From assembly GCA_964598355.1 (NCBI GenBank), contig CAZRBN010000022.1, positions 1-18,227 of the forward strand: 18,227 nt of DNA, given 5' to 3'. Each line of letters starts with the position of its first letter. Position 1 is the first letter of the stretch. This DNA is from DASQJJ01 sp964598355 (lineage in GTDB: Bacteria; Patescibacteriota; Microgenomatia; Levybacterales; UBA12049). The position numbers and the translations under genes were made by a program. Below are positions 14,082 to 18,227 of this stretch, one piece after another. A model generated the notes under the pieces. The model was given only the letters and a program-made list of their open reading frames with translations. It was not told the origin of the DNA and made no database searches.

Positions 14082-16973
14082 TTACAGTGCTTTTTTGAGG
14101 AATTGGCCAGTATAGGAGTTTGGATTGTCAGCAATTTGGCGAGGAGTTCCTTTTGCAATAAGTTCTCCTCCTCTTTCTCCCCCATCTGGACCTAAATCAA
14201 TAATATGGTCAGCATTCTTGATAACATCCAAATTATGTTCGATGACAATAACACTATTTCCATTATCAACAAGCTTTCGTAAGACTTGTAAAAGTTTTTC
14301 TAAGTCTGCAAAGTGAAGACCAGTGGTTGGCTCATCAAGTACATACAGTGCATCTTTTCCTCTCTTCGATAATTCTGTTGCTAATTTAACCCGTTGTGCT
14401 TCTCCTCCAGAAAGCGTTGGAGCTGGTTGCCCTAATTTTACGTAAGACAATCCAACATCTGCCAATGTTTTTAGTCTGTTGGATAGTGCTGGATGAAAGG
14501 CAAAAAAATCTGCTGCTTCACCAATACTCATTTGCAAGACTTGTGAAATATTTTTTCCGTTAAAAAGAATTTCTAGTGCCTCCGCATTGTATTGAGTACC
14601 TCCACAGACTTCGCAGGGGACATATACATCTGGTAAAAATTGCATTTCAATTTTAATTTGCCCTTCACCTTGGCAGGCTTCGCATCTTCCACCTCGCACA
14701 TTAAATGAGAATCGTCCTGGTCCATAGCCTCGTAGTTTTGCTTCTTTGGAAGTGGCAAAAATATCACGGATATAATTAAACGCTCCGGTATAGGTAGCAG
14801 GATTACTTCGAGGAGTCCGACCAATTGGTGACTGGTCAATAAAGAAAATGTGACGGATATGCTCACTTCCTAGTATCTTTTCGTGTTTGCCTGGTTTTTC
14901 CCGTCGGTATGGGTTATCTTCTTGCATCAGTGCCCGATACAAAATGTCATTCACCAGTGTTGATTTACCGCTTCCTGAGGCACCTGTAACAACGACCAAT
15001 TTTTGCAAAGGAAATTCTACGGTAATGTTTTTTAAATTGTGCTCTGAGGCATTGACAACGGTAAGATTTTTCGATTCTTGCCCTAATTTTTCCTGCTCTG
15101 CTTTTATCACATGGATTTTTTTCTTGCCTGAAAGGTATTGTCCAGTGAGGGAGTTACTATTTTTTTTAATTTCCTCTGGTGTTCCAAATGCTGTGATATT
15201 GCCTCCATACATACCTGCTGCTGGTCCAAAGTCAAAAATATAATCTGACTCATTCATGGTCTCCTCATCATGTTCAACCACCAATACTGTATTTCCTAAA
15301 TCTTTGAGTTTTTTGAGTGTCTTGATTAATTTTTCATTATCTTTTGGGTGAAGTCCGATAGATGGTTCGTCAAGTACGTACAAAACTCCGGTAAGTCCGC
15401 TTCCAATTTGGCTAGCAAGTCGAATTCTTTGTGCTTCTCCTCCTGAAAGCGTCTGTGCTCCACGAGAAAGAGACAGGTAGTCAAGTCCAACATCAATAAG
15501 AAAAGTCAGCCTGTCTTTAATTTCCTTTAGGATAATTTTCCCTATCTGACTTTCCCGTTCGTTTAATACTTCATTCAGACTTTCCATAAATTCGTATGCA
15601 TGAGAAATAGCCATCTCAGAGACATCCATAATAGAAAGCCCATCCACAGTTACTGATAATGCTTCTTTTTTTAGTCTTGAGCCCCCGCAGTCTTTACATG
15701 CTTCATTCCTCATAAATTTTTCAAGTTGTGACTTCATAAACATAGATTCTGTGGATGTATATCTTCTTTTTACTTCCTGGATAATACCGATAAATGCTTC
15801 AAAGATAGTTGTTTTACGTCCCCACCTATTCTCTCCTTCTACTTCATATTCTTTATCCCCTGTTCCTCGAAGAAGCAAATCTTTTTTATCTTGAGGAATT
15901 TCACAGAGTTTTTTATTAAGTGGAATATCATTCTCTTCACAAAAAGTCTTGAGTGTTCTGCTAAACCAGCTGTCGTGGGTAAGCGTTGCAGAAAAAGGCA
16001 TAAGGCCTCCTTCACTAATGGTCAGGTTATTATTAAAAACAAGCTCTGCATCAACAGTGAGGACTGTTCCAAGGCCGTTACAGGTTGGACAGGCCCCGTG
16101 TGGTGTATTGAATGAAAAAATACGAGGCTCAATTTCTGGAAGTGAAATATTATCAATCGGACATGCAAATTTCTCTGAGAATAATTCATCATCCATGTCC
16201 TTTGGTAAGTCTGGAATATTAAAGCCTGTGTCTTTGATAATTGCTAAAATCAGCTCACTATTACCTAACTTTAGTGCTTGCTCAACATCATTGGAAAGAC
16301 GGAGTGTGTCTGTTTCTTTTGATAGAATAAGTGCATCCACAACTACTTCAATTGTGTGCTTGTTATTTTTTAACAACACTAATTTCTCATCAAGACTATA
16401 CACTCGTCCATCCAATCTCACTTTTCTATATCCTCTCTTTTTAAGGTCTGTAAATAATTCCGTGTATTCCCCTTTTCTATCTTTGACAACAGGTGCAAGA
16501 ATAAGTGCTCGTGTTGCAGCTTTCCCTACTTGTCTCTCAATACCAACTTTGAGTACTGCATCGGTTATCTGTTCTTTACTCATGTGGGAAATCTCTCGTC
16601 CACAGACTGGACAATGAGGATGGCCAACGCGGGCAAAAAGAAGTCTCAGATAGTCATAAATTTCTGTTACAGTGCCTACAGTTGAGCGTGGATTATGGGA
16701 AGCTCCTTTTTGATCTATGGAAATTGCAGGAGAAAGTCCTTCAATAATATCGACATCAGGCTTCTTCATGATGCCTAAAAATTGTCTTGCATACGAAGAA
16801 AGGCTTTCTACATATCGTCTTTGTCCTTCTGCATAAATAGTGTCAAAGGCTAAAGAAGATTTACCACTACCTGAAAGTCCGGTAAAAACAACCAGCTTAT
16901 TCTTTGGAATTTGCACATCTATATTTTTAAGGTTATGTTCTCGTGCTCCTTTAATAGTAATTACATCAGTCAT
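14082..16973 (-). CDS. uvrA: Excinuclease ABC subunit UvrA
   Basis: UvrA is the damage-sensing ATPase dimer of nucleotide-excision repair. The 963-residue product has both ABC modules: Walker A TGLSGSGKSSL (31-41) and GASGSGKSTLVND, and signature/Walker B runs LSGGEAQRIRLAS with LYVLDEPSIGLHP and LSGGEAQRVKLAT with LYVLDEPTTGLHF. HCPVCGREIS (120-129) marks the UvrB-binding insert. The C-terminal zinc finger is intact (CEAC...CEVC). The first zinc finger reads CPID (271-274) with CPTC (295-298), so one Cys is Asp. I chose ATG 16973 (MTDVITIKGAREHNLKNID), which matches the family; an in-frame ATG five codons earlier lies in a palindromic repeat. The downstream neighbour on the same strand is the transglutaminase, then uvrC; uvrB is not in the window. 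Confidence 0.95.
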   Translation of the reverse strand: MTDVITIKGAREHNLKNIDVQIPKNKLVVFTGLSGSGKSSLAFDTIYAEGQRRYVESLSSYARQFLGIMKKPDVDIIEGLSPAISIDQKGASHNPRSTVGTVTEIYDYLRLLFARVGHPHCPVCGREISHMSKEQITDAVLKVGIERQVGKAATRALILAPVVKDRKGEYTELFTDLKKRGYRKVRLDGRVYSLDEKLVLLKNNKHTIEVVVDALILSKETDTLRLSNDVEQALKLGNSELILAIIKDTGFNIPDLPKDMDDELFSEKFACPIDNISLPEIEPRIFSFNTPHGACPTCNGLGTVLTVDAELVFNNNLTISEGGLMPFSATLTHDSWFSRTLKTFCEENDIPLNKKLCEIPQDKKDLLLRGTGDKEYEVEGENRWGRKTTIFEAFIGIIQEVKRRYTSTESMFMKSQLEKFMRNEACKDCGGSRLKKEALSVTVDGLSIMDVSEMAISHAYEFMESLNEVLNERESQIGKIILKEIKDRLTFLIDVGLDYLSLSRGAQTLSGGEAQRIRLASQIGSGLTGVLYVLDEPSIGLHPKDNEKLIKTLKKLKDLGNTVLVVEHDEETMNESDYIFDFGPAAGMYGGNITAFGTPEEIKKNSNSLTGQYLSGKKKIHVIKAEQEKLGQESKNLTVVNASEHNLKNITVEFPLQKLVVVTGASGSGKSTLVNDILYRALMQEDNPYRREKPGKHEKILGSEHIRHIFFIDQSPIGRTPRSNPATYTGAFNYIRDIFATSKEAKLRGYGPGRFSFNVRGGRCEACQGEGQIKIEMQFLPDVYVPCEVCGGTQYNAEALEILFNGKNISQVLQMSIGEAADFFAFHPALSNRLKTLADVGLSYVKLGQPAPTLSGGEAQRVKLATELSKRGKDALYVLDEPTTGLHFADLEKLLQVLRKLVDNGNSVIVIEHNLDVIKNADHIIDLGPDGGERGGELIAKGTPRQIADNPNSYTGQFLKKAL

Positions 16974-16981
16974 ATGTTTCT

Positions 16982-17055
16982 TTGTCATCCCGCACTTGAT
17001 TCGGGATCCAGTTCCTTATTTTTATATAGATTCCTGATCAAGTCAGGAATGACAA
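16982..17055. repeat. Palindromic repeat element next to the uvrA start
   Basis: A 74-base element with terminal inverted repeats TTGTCATCCC (16982-16991) and GGAATGACAA (17046-17055), matching at 9 of 10 positions. Each half forms its own hairpin: CCCG-N9-CGGG (16989-17005) and TTCCTGATCAAGTCAGGAA (17031-17049). Similar GTCATYCC palindromes are scattered in many bacterial genomes. There is no transposase gene. Its edge lies 8 bases before uvrA ATG 16973 and contains an alternative in-frame ATG (16986-16988). Confidence 0.75.
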
Positions 17056-17326
17056 CGGGTGATAAAGGAATTTAGGTGAATAAATAGTGTATCAGAGATT
17101 TGAGGCTAATACAATCTGTGCGATTTCATTAAAGTCGACTCTAGGTATTTTATTCTTTGAGTTAATTAATAAACTGTTGCAGTACATACTTTGCGAAGAT
17201 ATCAAGCAGGCAAATAGTGCTTTGCTACTCCATTCTACTTGTCTTGCACCAAATATAGCCTGTATAAAAATTATCTTGTTTGATATTTTGCAAATATACA
17301 GATATATAATATAGTAATAAGCAGCA
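17056..17326. other. Intergenic stretch without recognised gene
   Basis: About 270 bases between the palindromic element and the next promoter. A 75-codon frame (17087-17314) exists but has poor composition, no start signals and no recognisable motif, so I do not call it. No RNA gene, terminator or repeat was recognised; the last part is AT-rich. Confidence 0.5.
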
Positions 17327-17355
17327 CTTGCATTTATTTGTATAAGTGCTATAGT
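17323..17355 (+). promoter_or_regulatory. Promoter with overlapping dyad, possible operator
   Basis: TTGCAT (17328-17333), 16 bases ending in TGC, then TATAGT (17350-17355), eight bases before ATG 17364. A perfect 7-base inverted repeat AGCACTT (17323-17329) / AAGTGCT (17344-17350) spans the space between and overlaps both elements. This is a place where a repressor could bind, though a 7-base arm can arise by chance. Confidence 0.4.
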
Positions 17356-17363
17356 ACTAGTCT

Positions 17364-18110
17364 ATGCCAAAGAGAATTGAATTAGATACATCCGCTGCAG
17401 CATCCACACCAGTGAATGTAGACCAAAGAGTACAACAACTTCAGGATACTTTTCCCGCTGCAAGTGAGTTACTTCAACAAAAAGTATCGCAATTAGAAAG
17501 TGCTCAGAGAGAACCCACAAGACTATCTCATATTAATCGTCGTTGGAATATTTTATTTGCAGCACCAGTATTAGGTCTGCCTATTGTTGCAAAAAAGGCT
17601 GTTAGGACAGCAAAGGAAGTTATTCAAAGAGTTGGCGATGATGTACATAACATTGAAGTAGATAGAAATGTTGCGCTTGAAAAAATAACTTTTGAAGCTG
17701 CTTTACAGTTATTTAAGGCAAGCAATGAATCTGCGTTAGCAAAGCGTCTTGTTAATATATCATTGGGCGCTTGGCAGCAGGCAGAAGAGCATCATGCACA
17801 GCATCCTCATGACATAGAAGGCACAAAGCGCAAGCATGGTCTAGCGATAGGTGTCCTTGAAACTGCTGCTGCAGAATTTGGAATTTTTGAAGCAATAGAC
17901 ACAAGCATAAAAGGTAAATTTGATGTAAATCTACCAGAGATAGGAAGAGTTCTTGGCGCTGGATTTGTAACTAAAAAACTTATTGATGGAGTAAAAGGTC
18001 ATATACCAACTTTTAATACATACCTTGCAGCTATGGCTAATACCGTTCACCCAGAAGAAATGGCTCCTCGCTTTGCAGCAATTGCACAAGCACAAGTTAA
18101 AGCTGCTTAA
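17364..18110 (+). CDS. Hypothetical helical protein
   Basis: A 248-residue, almost wholly helical protein that I do not recognise. Residues 1-20 look disordered, about 20-50 may form a coiled coil (VDQRVQQLQDTFPAASELL), and about 58-76 are mildly hydrophobic (NRRWNILFAAPVLGLPIVA), which could be a membrane-contacting helix. The rest is Ala-rich and amphipathic with several His residues (EEHHAQHPHD) and ends QAQVKAA. No cysteine or catalytic motif is seen. It has its own promoter with an overlapping dyad and stands alone between uvrA (divergent) and the tRNA-Lys gene. The start at ATG 17364 is supported by the -10 eight bases upstream. Confidence 0.65.
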   Translation: MPKRIELDTSAAASTPVNVDQRVQQLQDTFPAASELLQQKVSQLESAQREPTRLSHINRRWNILFAAPVLGLPIVAKKAVRTAKEVIQRVGDDVHNIEVDRNVALEKITFEAALQLFKASNESALAKRLVNISLGAWQQAEEHHAQHPHDIEGTKRKHGLAIGVLETAAAEFGIFEAIDTSIKGKFDVNLPEIGRVLGAGFVTKKLIDGVKGHIPTFNTYLAAMANTVHPEEMAPRFAAIAQAQVKAA

Positions 18111-18126
18111 ACCTCTTTTGTTATTC

Positions 18127-18155
18127 TTGTCATTAAGTTCCAGGATTGATATAAT
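18127..18155 (+). promoter_or_regulatory. Strong tRNA promoter
   Basis: TTGTCA (18127-18132), exactly 17 bases, then TATAAT (18150-18155) with a TGA extension just before it. This is the best consensus promoter in the window and predicts a start near 18162, about 15 bases before the mature tRNA, as expected for a highly expressed stable RNA. Confidence 0.75.
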
Positions 18156-18176
18156 CAGTATCAGTTGTTTATTTTT

Positions 18177-18227
18177 GGGTCCGTAGCTCAGCGGTAGAGC
18201 AGGAGCCTTTTAAGCTCTTGGTCCCGG
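18177..18227 (+). tRNA. tRNA-Lys (anticodon TTT), 5' part
   Basis: The first 51 bases of a tRNA run to the window end. Acceptor strand GGGTCCG, TA, D-arm GCTC-AGCGGTA-GAGC, then anticodon stem GGAGC / GCTCT enclosing the loop CTTTTAA, which puts TTT at positions 34-36 (lysine). The variable loop TGGTC and the beginning of the T stem (CCGG) follow. The 3' half and acceptor partner are outside the window. Confidence 0.9.

Noticed and set aside
15949..16617. 222-codon open frame on the plus strand
   Set aside because: It lies wholly inside uvrA on the other strand, and its Ser-rich composition is that of an antisense shadow.
16974..16988. Earlier uvrA start at 16988
   Set aside because: This ATG belongs to the terminal repeat of the palindromic element; family proteins start close to MTDVITIKGA at 16973.
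16982..17055. Insertion sequence or attachment site
   Set aside because: There are inverted ends but no transposase or integrase gene, and the internal hairpins fit a small palindromic repeat.
17087..17314. 75-codon open frame in the gap after uvrA
   Set aside because: The composition is atypical for this genome, there is no promoter with the spacing seen at other genes, and there is no recognisable motif.
1..18227. CRISPR array or phage/defence cluster
   Set aside because: There are no regularly spaced direct repeats and no cas, toxin-antitoxin or phage structural genes; the holin-4-like protein is a chromosomal family and not evidence of a prophage.

Overview
The window looks like a piece of a streamlined bacterial chromosome, most likely Candidate Phyla Radiation (Patescibacteria), with Microgenomates-like lineages as my best guess. 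The grounds are indirect. The DNA is AT-rich by eye, genes are packed with little or no space, and most first genes lack Shine-Dalgarno sites. There is a DnaQ-like exonuclease fused to a GIY-YIG domain, a Thr-Pro-rich LPPTG surface protein, and the block 4-TM holin-like protein / yvcK / secG / family-5 solute-binding protein. TGA is an ordinary stop here, which argues against the TGA=Gly lineages.

Layout: (1) 1-850: a partial minus-strand gene and a divergent hypothetical gene that seems to carry a one-base frameshift. (2) 916-2525, minus: two overlapping unknown genes, then greA with its own promoter. (3) 2647-4066, plus: a DnaQ-like/GIY-YIG nuclease interrupted by a TGA codon and a 10-N assembly gap. 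(4) 4035-6155: a GT87-type membrane glycosyltransferase (minus), divergent from a surface protein with a Thr-Pro stalk and LPPTG motif. (5) 6192-7704: a small unknown gene converging on a DUF2130 coiled-coil/nuclease-like protein. (6) 7850-10812, plus: holin-4-like membrane protein, yvcK, secG and a membrane-anchored substrate-binding protein, tightly packed. (7) 10814-16973, minus: uvrA, a secreted transglutaminase-like protein, and uvrC, whose start lies inside the transglutaminase gene. (8) 16982-18227: a palindromic repeat element, a quiet stretch, a hypothetical gene and the 5' part of a tRNA-Lys(UUU) with a strong promoter.

Themes: uvrA, uvrC and the DnaQ-GIY-YIG protein are a DNA-repair group; greA serves transcription; yvcK, secG, the transglutaminase, the GT87 enzyme and the LPPTG protein concern the cell envelope. 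Two features stand out. First, in at least five genes the -10 hexamer lies 6-7 bases before the start codon, as expected for leaderless mRNAs, while uvrC instead has a perfect AGGAGG site. Second, a 63-bp double-hairpin palindrome sits exactly in frame inside uvrC, adding 21 residues; a second, similarly built palindrome abuts the start of uvrA.
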